Shown: positions 45,928-54,874, numbered from the stretch's first letter. The stretch: DNA of 64,000 nucleotides from CBDHHC01 sp965263345 (GCA_965263345.1 CBDHHC010000024.1:434001-498000), one strand, 5' to 3'. Made by a program: numbers and translations. The notes: a model not told the origin generated them from the letters alone.

Positions 45928-45944
45928 AAATTGCGGAAGTCAAA

Positions 45945-46397
45945 ATGAAAGAAGTTAATGGCAATATTATTCAAATGGCTATTGATGGTGAATTTAACGT
46001 CATTATACATGGTTGCAACTGCCAGTGCAAAATGGGGAAAGGTATAGCCTTAGCAATTAAAAAGGCATTTCCAGAAGCCTATGAAGCTGATTGTCAGACA
46101 GAAAAAGGCTCCCGAGACAAACTAGGCACCTACTCCTCTGTTCAAGTGAAAAATAATAATAAGCTAATCATAGTAAATGCCTATACACAGTTTCATTGGC
46201 GTGGAAATGGGACTTTAGTAGATTACAATGCAATTCAGTCTGTTATGAAACGAATAAAGCAAGACTTCTCAGGAAGTATTATTGGCTATCCTCTTATAGG
46301 TGCAGGGCTAGCAGGAGGTGATTGGGAAATAATTTCTAAAATTATCAATCAAGAGTTAGATGATGAAGATCATACTCTGGTGAGGTTACAAACATAA
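45945..46397 (+). CDS. Macro-domain protein (ADP-ribose binding/hydrolysing)
   Basis: GGAAG eight bases before the ATG at 45945 (MKEVNGNIIQ) is preferred over the upstream start that overlaps the previous gene. 150 residues form one macro domain: GNIIQMAID, VIIHGCNCQCKMGKGIALAIKK (ADP-ribose loop, broken here by convention), LGTYSSVQV, IVNAYTQFHWRG and GYPLIGAGLAGGDW. The HGCNCQCKMGKGIA form is that of TARG1/Poa1-like and phage macro domains, which hydrolyse ADP-ribosyl groups. It is paired with the orphan at 45373-45927. Confidence 0.85.
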   Translation: MKEVNGNIIQMAIDGEFNVIIHGCNCQCKMGKGIALAIKKAFPEAYEADCQTEKGSRDKLGTYSSVQVKNNNKLIIVNAYTQFHWRGNGTLVDYNAIQSVMKRIKQDFSGSIIGYPLIGAGLAGGDWEIISKIINQELDDEDHTLVRLQT

Positions 46398-46528
46398 CAT
46401 TCCAAATGGCAGATCAGGGTCATAAGCACTCGTTTAAATCTCGACTTATTCAGCTTATCATTCATATTTTCACTTTGGATTCACATATCCCCACTTATCT
46501 TAAATAAATACTTCCCATAATCCCCTCT

Positions 46529-47250
46529 TCACCACCGCGCCACACGCACACTAAACCGCATCATATCAAGCGGGCTGTAGATATATTCAAAATCTATCGG
46601 CACCCCATTAATATCATGGGTCAGACGGCGGATACGATTGACCGGCTGGTTATGTCCAATATTTAAAAGATCAGTAAATTTCTTATCGACCGTCACAACG
46701 TCAATTTGAAGGTCTGCGTAGCCCAGCGCCATCGCCAATATAATTTTCCAAGCAGCAGAAAAATATCATGTCTTCGCTAGATCATGAATTTGGATTTTGC
46801 GGCCAAGGTCTAATGGGAAATAACTGATATCCAGGGAGATTGTTGTATTGCCAGCTATTCTTCGCCGTGCAATACGCGTGACGGTCTCACCCTCTTTCGA
46901 AGTTTTAAGGCTTTTGCAACATCGTTACTTGCTGGAATTTCTAGAAGTTCTATGACATCAGAATGTGTTTCAACACCTAATGGGTTCATCATCTCTCCAA
47001 AACTTTGCAGCCGCTCGAGATGATTAATGGCCTGAATTTTTTTAACGAAATGCCCTTTGCCTTGCCTGCTATCAACCAGTCCTAAGCCTTGTAAATGATT
47101 TATCGCTTGGCGGGCTGTCACACGGCTAACCTCAAAACGGTCCATCAGTTCATGTTCACTCGGTAGCTTTGCCCCTTGGGCAAGTTCACCTGACGAAATG
47201 CGCTTGACAAGCCATTCCTGGATCTTGAGATATTTTGGGTGTTTCGATAT
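46529..47250 (-). pseudogene. Decayed GntR-family (UTRA) regulator
   Basis: The GntR winged helix is readable from 47250 (KYLKIQEWLVKRIS, KLPSEHELMDRFEVSRVTA), but the expected start codon is ATA, set behind a good GGAG; an ATG-to-ATA change is the simplest reading. The frame slips near 46905 into RIARRRIAGNTTISLDIS, meets a TGA after DLAKT near 46768, and the UTRA domain ends in yet another stretch (GYADLQIDVVTVD). At least one frameshift, one nonsense position and a lost start make this a HutC/PhnF-like pseudogene. It may once have regulated the adjacent flavoprotein operon. Confidence 0.8.
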
Positions 47251-47274
47251 TTCTCACTCCGTTCAATTTAAAAC

Positions 47275-48234
47275 TCAAGACAGATCTTTCAATTTTGATA
47301 AAGCCCAGCGGACATTTTTGCGAACATCCGGGTCTTGATCATCATATAGTTTTTCAAGAAAAGGTATCGCATCAGGATTTTCCAATTCTCCAAGTGCTGC
47401 TGCTGCTTCTTTTCTAAGGTTTGGTTGTTCATGTTCCAGGCCAGGAATAATATTATGTGCAGCTTGAGTTATTTTAAGTTTTCCTAAACTTCTCGTCGCC
47501 TTAAGTCGGACCTGCCAATACTCATCACTCAAGGCTCTGATCAGCTTATCCGCATTTTCAGCACCACCATTTTTAGCAAGTGTTTCTGCTGCAATTTCAC
47601 GGACCATCCACTCGTCATCACTCAACGCATTGGCAATTGTTTCTGCAACTCCCAGCGCATTTGTAAAGGCAAGCGCTGCAATAGCTGTTCTGCGCACCGA
47701 TGGATGAGAGTCTTTTGTTGCTTCATTTAAGGCTGGAATTGTTTCTTCCATTTGAAGGAAACCAAGAACACTCACAGCTTCTGATCTCACTTCTGGATTT
47801 TCATCTTTTAAAGCGCCAAGTGCTGGTTGTAATGAATCTTTACGTTTTAATTCTTTTAAACCAATAAGAATTGATTTTCTTACAAAAGCGTTTTCATGTG
47901 CTACAAGAGTGTAAAGCGGATCGGCCGCTTCAGGGTCTTTCAATTCAGAAAGACTGATTGCAGCGGCTTTTGCAACATTCTCAGATGAATCAACAATTGC
48001 TTTTGACAAAGCTTCAGCTGCTTCCGCTCCATCATAATCTGTTAAAGCAAGCGCTGCCTGTTCACGAACCCCCGCATCATCATCATCTAAAGCTTTGTTA
48101 AGATAAGGAATAGCTTCAGGGTCAGCATAATCTCCAAGGTCCATCACAGCAACTCTGCGTACACCCGCATCATCATCCTCTAAACGTTCAACAATTTCAT
48201 CCAGTTCAGAATATGTTTCAAATAGCTCGGACAT
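47275..48234 (-). CDS. HEAT-repeat (PBS-lyase-like) protein
   Basis: 319 residues, soluble, made almost wholly of about ten 31-residue HEAT repeats, each with a D-x-x-V-R-x-x-A/V core (DDAGVRRVAVMDLGD, DDAGVREQAALALTD, PEVRSEAVSVLG, WMVREIAAETLA, WQVRLKATRSLG). Such scaffolds aid cofactor or complex assembly. It starts 9 bp after the 4Fe-4S protein gene and so belongs to the APS-reductase-like operon. Confidence 0.9.
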   Translation of the reverse strand: MSELFETYSELDEIVERLEDDDAGVRRVAVMDLGDYADPEAIPYLNKALDDDDAGVREQAALALTDYDGAEAAEALSKAIVDSSENVAKAAAISLSELKDPEAADPLYTLVAHENAFVRKSILIGLKELKRKDSLQPALGALKDENPEVRSEAVSVLGFLQMEETIPALNEATKDSHPSVRRTAIAALAFTNALGVAETIANALSDDEWMVREIAAETLAKNGGAENADKLIRALSDEYWQVRLKATRSLGKLKITQAAHNIIPGLEHEQPNLRKEAAAALGELENPDAIPFLEKLYDDQDPDVRKNVRWALSKLKDLS

Positions 48235-48243
48235 CTAAATAGC

Positions 48244-48477
48244 CTATTTTAGAAGATAAGGAATATTAACAGTAACAGCATCAGTAGGGCAATCAGCTTC
48301 ACAAGGCATACAATACCAACATTCGTCGTATTTCATGTAGGCTTTACCAGTTTCTTCGCTAATTCTCAGCACATCAAGTGGGCAGACATCAACACAGACA
48401 GTACACCCCTTATCGGCAATACATTTTTTATCATCAACAATAACTGGAACTGTAGTAGCTGTATTCGCTAAAGGCAT
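48244..48477 (-). CDS. 2[4Fe-4S] ferredoxin-like subunit of the APS-reductase-like enzyme
   Basis: 77 residues. Two cluster motifs are visible: CIADKGCTVCVDVCPLD and CWYCMPCEADCPTD. The unequal first motif recalls AprB, the iron-sulfur subunit of dissimilatory APS reductase, though the protein is only half as long. It lies directly between the flavoprotein (41 bp upstream) and the HEAT-repeat gene (9 bp downstream), so it most likely passes electrons to or from that flavoprotein. Confidence 0.9.
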   Translation of the reverse strand: MPLANTATTVPVIVDDKKCIADKGCTVCVDVCPLDVLRISEETGKAYMKYDECWYCMPCEADCPTDAVTVNIPYLLK

Positions 48478-48518
48478 CCGATTTTCCTTTCAAATATAAA
48501 AACATGTTATGAATGGGC

Positions 48519-50263
48519 TTATGCGCTCGCCTGAATGCGCTGCTTGTCATAAAGATCTTTTTCATCATCCGCAATCGGAACAATATATGGCTCTACATCG
48601 CGTTTTTCACTGAACATCTTGCCATCTTTTTTGCTTAAAAGCGTATGACAGAACCAATTCTCGTTATCTTTTTCAGGATAATCAGTGCGGTTATGATAAA
48701 GCCCCCAACGGCTTTCAGTTCTGTAAAGCGAAGAATGAGCCGCCATATCAGCACAATCCATAATAGACATAGCTTCAAGAGCCCGCATAAGTTCATGAGA
48801 GTCCCGTGCCATCATTGAATTTTCCATATCTTCGCGCGTTTCAGCAAATCTCTGCTGACCTAATTCAAACTTACGCGTAACCTTTGGAGGCTGCAAATAG
48901 TCATTCACAATCCGGCGTGTTTTATATTCAATCTGATTTGGTGGAATGCCATCATCTCGTTTAGTCGGAGCAAGAACACGCTCTTTTTCCATAATGACCT
49001 GCTCTTCATCATAATGATGCAAAATCATGTTCAGATGCAAAGTCTGCAGCATCTTCTCCTGCAACGGCACCATTGGTAAAAGCGCCTAACATATAATTAT
49101 GAGGAACACTTGCCATATCGCCTGCAGCATAAAGACCAGGAACCGTTGTTCTTGCAAAATCGTCAACAAAGACACCAGATGCACTATGACCGGAACAAAA
49201 ACCAATTTCTGAGATATGCATCTCAATCATTTCTTTTTTATAACTCGTTGCCACGCCCTTCATGGAAACGCCCACGTGTTGGGCGCTCAACCGTATGAAG
49301 TGTTGTTTCAATTTCCTCGACTGTCTCTTCGTGCAAATGATTTAGTTTCAAGAATACGGGCCCTTTACCTGACTGTAATTCATTATAGAATTCCTGCATC
49401 ATCTGGCCTGACCAATAATCACATTCTATAAACCTTGAGCCTTCTCCATTTGCGGTATACCCACCAAAAGGACCGGCAACATAAGCACAAGCCGGACCAT
49501 TATAATCTTTAATCAGTGGATTAATCTGAAAGCACTCTAGGTTCGCCAATGCTGCGCCAGCATGATAGGCCATCGCATAACCATCGCCCGAGTTTGCGGC
49601 ATTTTCATAGGTTCCATAAAGATATCCAGATGCCGGCAATCCAAGACGCCCAGCCGCGCCCATACATAAGATCACCGATTTCGCTTTGACCACAAGAAAC
49701 TCAGCTGTCCTAGTATTCACAGCAATTGCCCCAGCAATACGACCTTCATGGCTTGTAAGAAGCCGCGTTGCCATATACCGGTTAGTCATTAACAACCTGG
49801 CCCGACGCATTTGGCGATAGAGAGCCTTCTTAACCGTATCCCCATTCGGCATTGGCAAAACATAAGTTCCGATATGGTGAACTTTCTTTACATCAAATTC
49901 GCCATTCTCATCCTTTAAGAAACGAATACCAAAGCTATCTAACTCCTGAATTATTGAGTAACAATTCTCAGCATATTTATAAACGGCCTTTTGATCACAA
50001 ATACCATCGTTCGCAATTGTTATTTCTTTTGTGTATTGCTCAGGTGTTGCATGTCCTGGGATAACGGCATTATTTAATCCATCCATCCCCATGGAGATCG
50101 CACCGGAACGTTTTACGTTTGCTTTTTCCATGAGTACGACTTTGGCATTTGGATTCTTTTTCTTAGCTTTTAGCGCTGCCATTGGTCCGGCAGTTCCCCC
50201 ACCAATCACCAATACATCGCAATCAATTTCAGAAACTCCATCCTGTATATCATCAATTGCCAT
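48519..50263 (-). pseudogene. AprA/fumarate-reductase-like flavoprotein, frameshifted twice
   Basis: Start at 50263 (MAIDDIQDG) has GGAGAT upstream. The FAD motif DVLVIGGGTAGPMAALKAK is near residue 15, and NVKRSGAISMGMDGLNNAV matches AprA-type flavoproteins. The frame ends early near 49238; the next segment (GFCSGHSASGVFVDDFARTT) is in a second frame to about 49030, and the remainder (YDEEQVIMEKERV to the stop at 48519) in a third. Each step skips one base. Joined, the protein is about 580 residues with every domain present. Either recent inactivation or two sequencing indels. It belongs to a DUF971-flavoprotein-ferredoxin-HEAT operon; substrate unknown. Confidence 0.8.
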
Positions 50264-50600
50264 GCTTAAATCTCCATTTGTCTGTGTAAATTTTTTGATG
50301 AGAGCTCTGATTGCTGTGCGCCTCACCTAGATCGTGCAGAAATTCCCAGGGAAAAATCCCTTTGTTATAACCATCTGAAAATTCTAAATTTATTGCGTAA
50401 TTGCCGATCAGGTGAATATCTTCTATTGAAATATCATTTGAAAATGGGCCATGAAGACCTAACATTCGATTGCGTTTGCTTTGGGAAGATTGGGATTTCT
50501 CTCTTAGAATACATGCAGGAAATCTCTGGCTTTCCTGATTATCCCAATCAATAATCAAATCACGGCGATCAGTAGTAAGACGTATGTTAGATGGGAACAT
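50253..50600 (-). CDS. DUF971-domain protein
   Basis: 115 residues. IRLTTDRRDLIIDWDNQESQRF and, towards the end, IGNYAINLEFSDGYNKGIFPWEFLHDL carry the paired-strand pattern of DUF971 (the N-terminal domain of gamma-butyrobetaine hydroxylase, also found alone and with Fe-S assembly genes). It overlaps the start of the flavoprotein gene by 11 bp, so the two are translationally coupled. It may serve Fe-S or flavin maturation; unproven. Confidence 0.8.
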   Translation of the reverse strand: MFPSNIRLTTDRRDLIIDWDNQESQRFPACILREKSQSSQSKRNRMLGLHGPFSNDISIEDIHLIGNYAINLEFSDGYNKGIFPWEFLHDLGEAHSNQSSHQKIYTDKWRFKHGN

Positions 50601-50744
50601 TCTTCATCTCTCAATGTGTAACCTTCTCACATAATGCGCACCAAAAGCATGTTAGAATAGCAATTAGTTGACAGTTTCAAAAAACATCAGGACGTATGGT
50701 TTATGGGATAAATAGCCAAAAATATTATAAGTTGAGATAAAATA

Positions 50745-51062
50745 ATGACTTTTGCTGTTACTGAAGACTGCATTCGGTGTAAATATACTGACTGTGTTGA
50801 AGTCTGTCCGGTCGATTGTTTCTATGAAGGCGAAACAATGCTTGTTATTCACCCTGATGAGTGCATTGATTGCGGAGTTTGTGAACCAGAGTGTCCGGCA
50901 GAAGCGATTATTGCAGATACAGAAGAAGGTTCAGATAAATGGGTCGAGCTTAATCGCAAATATTCTCAAATCTGGCCAAATATTACAGAACAGAAAGACC
51001 CACTAGAAAATGCTGATGATTGGTTAAACAAAAAGGATAAATTACAATACCTAGAAGCATAA
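50745..51062 (+). CDS. fdxA: Seven-iron ferredoxin FdxA
   Basis: 105 residues. CIRCKYTDCVEVCPVDCF (3Fe-4S plus part of the 4Fe-4S ligands) and CIDCGVCEPECP are the classical 7Fe ferredoxin ligands, with the C-terminal extension (KWVELNRKYSQIWPNIT) typical of alphaproteobacterial FdxA. It is a cytosolic electron carrier. Monocistronic, divergent from the DUF971-flavoprotein operon. Confidence 0.95.
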   Translation: MTFAVTEDCIRCKYTDCVEVCPVDCFYEGETMLVIHPDECIDCGVCEPECPAEAIIADTEEGSDKWVELNRKYSQIWPNITEQKDPLENADDWLNKKDKLQYLEA

Positions 51063-51234
51063 TTTGGGATATTTTTATCAGTGGGTTTTTATAATTAATT
51101 AATTAATTAATTAGAAATTGGTTCTCTCTTTTTTGAACCTACCCCTTATATATGTAAAATATATGTTTTCCCGTTAAAATCATTTTTATATGCCCCTGAA
51201 TTAAATAATTAACTTGGTTTAGTGATTTCGACAT

Positions 51235-51265
51235 TGCAAAACCGCTAGGACCTAGCGGTTTTGCA
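51235..51265. terminator. 31-bp perfect inverted repeat, bidirectional terminator
   Basis: Arms TGCAAAACCGCTAGG (51235-51249) and the exact complement (51251-51265) around one base. It lies between the convergent fdxA and porin genes. A 21-bp TTAA-type simple repeat (about 51095-51115) sits between fdxA and this element. Confidence 0.8.
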
Positions 51266-51327
51266 CTTTCCGAAAAGTATGATTGGGGAGCTTTCAATCT
51301 TTACTTCAGAAAATTTATTGTTTTTAA

Positions 51328-52440
51328 TCAGAACGAAATCACGCCACCAAGTAAGAAGACATTATCTTCTCCATTTACATCTTCACCGTGTGTGAATGAC
51401 GCATAAAGTTTCATAGCTGCAGCATCAATTTCTTGAACCATAGTACCGGTAATCCGATCTGCTGTAGTTGACTCATAGTAACCAAGTGAAAAGTTTGTTT
51501 GACCTGCTGGGAATATGTTTTTACGAATGCCGCCTTGAACAAAATAATAATCAAAACCTGTGTCATTATCAGCTGACGCAACAGTGATGTTTAATCCTGT
51601 AGGTTTGTGTAGAAACGATGCTGAGCCCCCAAAAGATGTTGTATTAGAGTTATTCTCATGCCAAATACCAGCACGTGCATGGAATTGGTATGTTTCATTT
51701 GCAATATTGTATCGCAGCCCGCCATCTACAGCGTCTCCACCATCTGCGGCATTACTATAGCTGTAAGAAACTGAGAATTGGATACCACCGACGACCGGCG
51801 TTTTGTATAGTGCTCTATTTCTACGACTTAACCCATCAAGGTTGGAAAAACCACTCCAAATTGTACCAAAACCAACTTCGTTATTTTGGTGTGCCGGACT
51901 GAGGTGCAAATAACTCAGTGTACCACCACCCAAGAAATTTGTTCCAGATAAGTCACCTTCTGTCGAACCGTCAGAAGCTGTTGAACCTCTCCCAAGTGAT
52001 ACTAAACCAAATGTTTCTGATTTTAACCAAAGGTTACATTGACGACACTCATTGAATGTCTGAGTGCCTCTATCGCGAATACCAAATTCAGAGATAAATC
52101 CTGCACTAAAATCTGCTGTTACTTTTGCAGAGCCAGTTAGACGAAATCTTGATTGTGAGAGTACGCTATCCCAGATGTCGGCATCCCGCTTGAATTCCCC
52201 AACAGTTGAACTTGCATGTTTTTCATTACGAGGATCCCAAATAAGAATTTTATTAACATGCCCCGAAATTTTTAGAGAGACCTTACGATTTCCTTTACGT
52301 ACTGCTGTTGCCTCTATTTCAGCAACTCTCTCTTCTAAATCTGTACAGCAATCTCCGCCAATGCTTCCCCCTGCATTAGCAGATACAGTGTAAAACAGAG
52401 CCGCAGTTAGCCCCATAGTAAGTGTTTGCATTTTTATCAT
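51328..52440 (-). CDS. Alphaproteobacterial outer-membrane porin
   Basis: 370 residues with a signal peptide (TLTMGLTAALFYTVSANA). A short coiled coil follows (CCTDLEERVAEIEATAVRKGN), as in Rhizobiales and other alphaproteobacterial porins. A series of amphipathic beta strands then begins KVSLKISGHVNKILI and ends FLLGGVISF with a C-terminal Phe. It has the GLVSLGRGSTASDG loop-3 region typical of the Porin_4 type. Adjacent CC residues at the mature N-terminus are unusual. Confidence 0.88.
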   Translation of the reverse strand: MIKMQTLTMGLTAALFYTVSANAGGSIGGDCCTDLEERVAEIEATAVRKGNRKVSLKISGHVNKILIWDPRNEKHASSTVGEFKRDADIWDSVLSQSRFRLTGSAKVTADFSAGFISEFGIRDRGTQTFNECRQCNLWLKSETFGLVSLGRGSTASDGSTEGDLSGTNFLGGGTLSYLHLSPAHQNNEVGFGTIWSGFSNLDGLSRRNRALYKTPVVGGIQFSVSYSYSNAADGGDAVDGGLRYNIANETYQFHARAGIWHENNSNTTSFGGSASFLHKPTGLNITVASADNDTGFDYYFVQGGIRKNIFPAGQTNFSLGYYESTTADRITGTMVQEIDAAAMKLYASFTHGEDVNGEDNVFLLGGVISF

Positions 52441-52554
52441 TGATTATATCCCTCTATAAATCCTGAAACCAATGTATTATCGATACCATCAGGATCTATA
52501 TGTTTCGGGTTAATCAAAAGTTAATTCATAAATTCGATAATAATCTATCGAATT

Positions 52555-52818
52555 CTAGAGTTTCTTTTTCGCATTCTGCACCCATTTTAAGAAACTTTGA
52601 TAGAGTTTTTCTTCTTGCTCCGACGACAAACTAGAGGTATCGATATTTCCTCTGACTTCGCGGATAAACTCCTGAAAGCTTTTAAATGATACTTTTTTTC
52701 CTTGATTTGTCTTAGGTTGATTTAGAAATTTATTAAGATAGTTATCTGCTGCACCAAATCTTTTCCAGCCAGGTATTTTTGCTGCAAGATTAATATACTG
52801 AAAAATCAGTATAATCTT
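52555..52818 (-). pseudogene. Start-less 87-codon frame, possible gene remnant
   Basis: A frame on the minus strand, open from 52818 to the TAG at 52555, reads like a real protein (NLAAKIPGWKRFGAADNYL, then SFKSFQEFIREVRGN and a basic KWVQNAKKKL end) but has no ATG, GTG or TTG in a usable place. It may be the 3' end of a decayed gene. No family recognised. The rest of the 52441-52928 gap holds nothing identifiable. Confidence 0.35.
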
Positions 52819-52928
52819 TTACAAGAACCATAGATTAAAAAAACTTGTATTCTTTTGAGTAACATTTGTAATAGATCGTATTTTCTATCAAATAACTACA
52901 TTCTATATAGTTACTTGATAAATTGCCC

Positions 52929-53249
52929 TCATTTCAAACAGTACATATCATAGAGAAGTTCAACAACCCTTTTGGCTTCTTCACTACCTATTGAATAATA
53001 GATTGTTCTGCCATCACGGCGCGCTTTCACAATGCCATCATATTTTAATCGAACCAATTGCTGTGAAACACTTGGCTGGCGCATATCCATAGTTTCTTGT
53101 ATTTCTGTTACAGACTTTTCACCGTCAACGAGCAAACATAAGATCATCAAGCGGTTTTCATGGGCCAATGCTTTTAACAGATCACTGGCATTGCGCGCAT
53201 GGGTGACCATATCTTCCATATTGGCCATATCTTGTTTAAGTACACTCAT
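52929..53249 (-). CDS. soxR: SoxR, ArsR-family repressor of sulfur oxidation
   Basis: 106 residues forming one ArsR winged HTH: LLKALAHENRLMILCLLVDG, SVTEIQETMDMRQPSVSQQL, and the wing (ARRDGRTIYYSIGSEE). Cysteines at LCLLV and near the C-terminus (MYCLK) could sense sulfur compounds by forming a disulfide or polysulfide link, as proposed for SoxR in Pseudaminobacter and Paracoccus. It overlaps soxS by 4 bp and is divergent from soxX, the usual place for SoxR. Confidence 0.9.
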   Translation of the reverse strand: MSVLKQDMANMEDMVTHARNASDLLKALAHENRLMILCLLVDGEKSVTEIQETMDMRQPSVSQQLVRLKYDGIVKARRDGRTIYYSIGSEEAKRVVELLYDMYCLK

Positions 53250-53665
53250 AATATTTTTCCGAGATCATTTATTTTGAGTTTTTTTCTTTTCAATGTTTTT
53301 TGTTCAGGAACTTTTTCTAATAAGTTTTCAAGAAGACCCCAAAAAAAGTCTTCACCTGGATACCCAACAATTCTACCTACTTCTGAACCATTGTTGATAA
53401 GAACAAAAGTTGGAGTAAAAATTACAGGTTTTATCTTTTTCAAGTATAAAGGGCGCTTTGCATGAATGTTAATGCGTTTAAGTGGCGCTCTTTTCCCTTC
53501 AGGCGTTTTTGAATAAACAATCCCGATTTCTTTATCCCAAACTTCACACCACTCGCAGAGGCGTGAATCAAACATAATAAGTTCTGAAGACTGTGCGAAT
53601 GAGCCTTTTGGGAAAATTAAAATTAACAGAGTTAACGAAATCATAAATAGAAAATTTGATCTCAT
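53246..53665 (-). CDS. soxS: SoxS, exported thioredoxin-like sulfur-oxidation protein
   Basis: ATG at 53665 (MRSNFLFMISL) with GGGG upstream is preferred to a TTG at 53677. 139 residues: signal peptide ending near SFAQS, then a thioredoxin-like fold with the CxxC motif LCEWCEVWD near 42 and the cis-Pro in FTPTFVLIN. SoxS in Paracoccus keeps the SoxYZ carrier active by reducing it. It is overlapped by soxR (4 bp) and divergent from soxXYZA. No SoxV or CcdA-type partner was seen in the window. Confidence 0.85.
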   Translation of the reverse strand: MRSNFLFMISLTLLILIFPKGSFAQSSELIMFDSRLCEWCEVWDKEIGIVYSKTPEGKRAPLKRINIHAKRPLYLKKIKPVIFTPTFVLINNGSEVGRIVGYPGEDFFWGLLENLLEKVPEQKTLKRKKLKINDLGKIL

Positions 53666-53694
53666 TTCATACCCCAATCATTACATTTCTTATC

Positions 53695-53857
53695 TTGAAT
53701 ATATAGAATCTTGAATGTATTGGCAAATCAAAGAAATGTAATTTAATAACTGCCACTATCTCAGCTTTTCGAGTTTTTCCATAAGTTGCTCTAATACTTT
53801 GGTCCTAAAACATTCAAATAATCATATATATTTATTGATGCATTAATAATTTTGAAT
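53695..53857. promoter_or_regulatory. TTGAAT/ATTCAA half-sites in the sox divergent promoter region
   Basis: TTGAAT lies at 53695-53700 and 53711-53716; ATTCAA at 53812-53817 and TTGAAT at 53852-53857. The last pair is inverted about 34 bp apart and the first pair is a direct repeat every 16 bp. ArsR-family operators have TATTCA/TGAATA-like arms, so these are candidate SoxR sites. Confidence 0.4.
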
Positions 53858-53915
53858 ATACTTTGATGTGCGACAGTAGTTCGCAGAAATATAATAATGC
53901 CGAAGGAGGATATGG

Positions 53916-54392
53916 ATGACTTATCTTTGTCGTGTAACTGCGACAGCCTTAACAGTAGTGATATGCGTCATATCACTTAATACAAATGTTTTGGCTAAGA
54001 CCATAACGCCTGATGCTGTGAAAATTGTTGATGGTGAACTGAAAAATTCTCTTACAGGAGTAGCAGGCAACGCCGAAGCTGGCAAAAAGTTATACTATAA
54101 CAGGAAACTTGGAAATTGCCTTGCTTGTCATGCCAATAAGGATCTTTCTGATAAACCATTCCATGGCGAAATAGGCCCAGAAATGAATGGGGTTGCAGAG
54201 CGGTATTCTGAAGCACAACTTCGTGCAATTATAATCAATTCAAAATTGGTTTTTGGCGAACAGACGATTATGCCAGCTTTTTATAAAGTGATAAATGATC
54301 AAAGAACTCGCAAAGAATTTCAAAACAAAACAATCATAAGTGCACAGCAAGTCGAAGATCTAATTGCTTATTTAAAAACACTTAAGGAGTAA
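53916..54392 (+). CDS. soxX: SoxX, monohaem cytochrome c of the thiosulfate-oxidation complex
   Basis: 158 residues with a signal peptide (TALTVVICVISLNTNVLA). The single haem motif CLACHANKD near 68, GPEMNGVAERYSEAQLR, and the TIMPAFYKV Met ligand are those of SoxX. It pairs with SoxA to attach thiosulfate to SoxY. GGAGG precedes the ATG. First gene of soxXYZA, divergent from soxSR; soxY begins one base after its stop. Confidence 0.96.
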   Translation: MTYLCRVTATALTVVICVISLNTNVLAKTITPDAVKIVDGELKNSLTGVAGNAEAGKKLYYNRKLGNCLACHANKDLSDKPFHGEIGPEMNGVAERYSEAQLRAIIINSKLVFGEQTIMPAFYKVINDQRTRKEFQNKTIISAQQVEDLIAYLKTLKE

Positions 54393-54393
54393 G

Positions 54394-54855
54394 GTGAAAC
54401 GAATGGTCAGATTTACAAGACGACAAACGTTAGCGCTTGGAGCTGGTGCCTTTGGAGCTTATGCTTTAGGACTTCAGCCTGCCATAGCGAGTGCAAATAA
54501 CGCAAATGAAATGATTAATGAATTTACAAAAGGCAAAACCCCAACAGAGGGTAAAATAACACTAGACCTTCCTGAAATAGCGGAAAATGGCAACACAGTT
54601 CCTCTAAGTATTTCAGTTGAAAGCCCAATGTCAAAAGATGACTATGTGAAGCGTATTATCGTTGTAGCAGATGGTAACCCTAGAGCAGGTTTAGCAACTT
54701 TTAACTTCTCACAAAAGTCAGGTGTGGCTGAAGCCTCAACCCGTATTCGTTTGGCAAAAACACAAAATATTATCGCTGTTGCAGAGTTATCTGATGGAAG
54801 TTTCGTAACAACAAAACGCCAGGTTAAAGTGACTATCGGCGGTTGTGGCGGTTGA
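54394..54855 (+). CDS. soxY: SoxY, substrate-carrier protein
   Basis: 153 residues (GTG at 54394; an ATG at 54403 is an alternative). A Tat signal (FTRRQTLALGAGAFG) exports the folded protein. The mature part is an immunoglobulin-like fold ending in the conserved GGCGG, whose Cys carries the sulfur substrate during the Sox cycle. AAGGAG precedes the start. It forms a heterodimer with SoxZ, encoded 19 bp downstream. Confidence 0.97.
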   Translation: MKRMVRFTRRQTLALGAGAFGAYALGLQPAIASANNANEMINEFTKGKTPTEGKITLDLPEIAENGNTVPLSISVESPMSKDDYVKRIIVVADGNPRAGLATFNFSQKSGVAEASTRIRLAKTQNIIAVAELSDGSFVTTKRQVKVTIGGCGG

Positions 54856-54874
54856 TTTATAAGGAGTTTTTTAA

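Noticed and set aside
50612..50632. Sigma54-like GG-N10-GT before the DUF971-flavoprotein operon
   Set aside because: TGGTGCGCATTATGTG lacks the -24 CAC and the -12 TTGC core, and no activator or repeats lie nearby.
51095..51115. TTAA repeats after fdxA as CtrA sites or a mobile-element target
   Set aside because: A simple tandem AATT repeat without the TTAA-N7-TTAA spacing or any element boundary; treated as low-complexity DNA.
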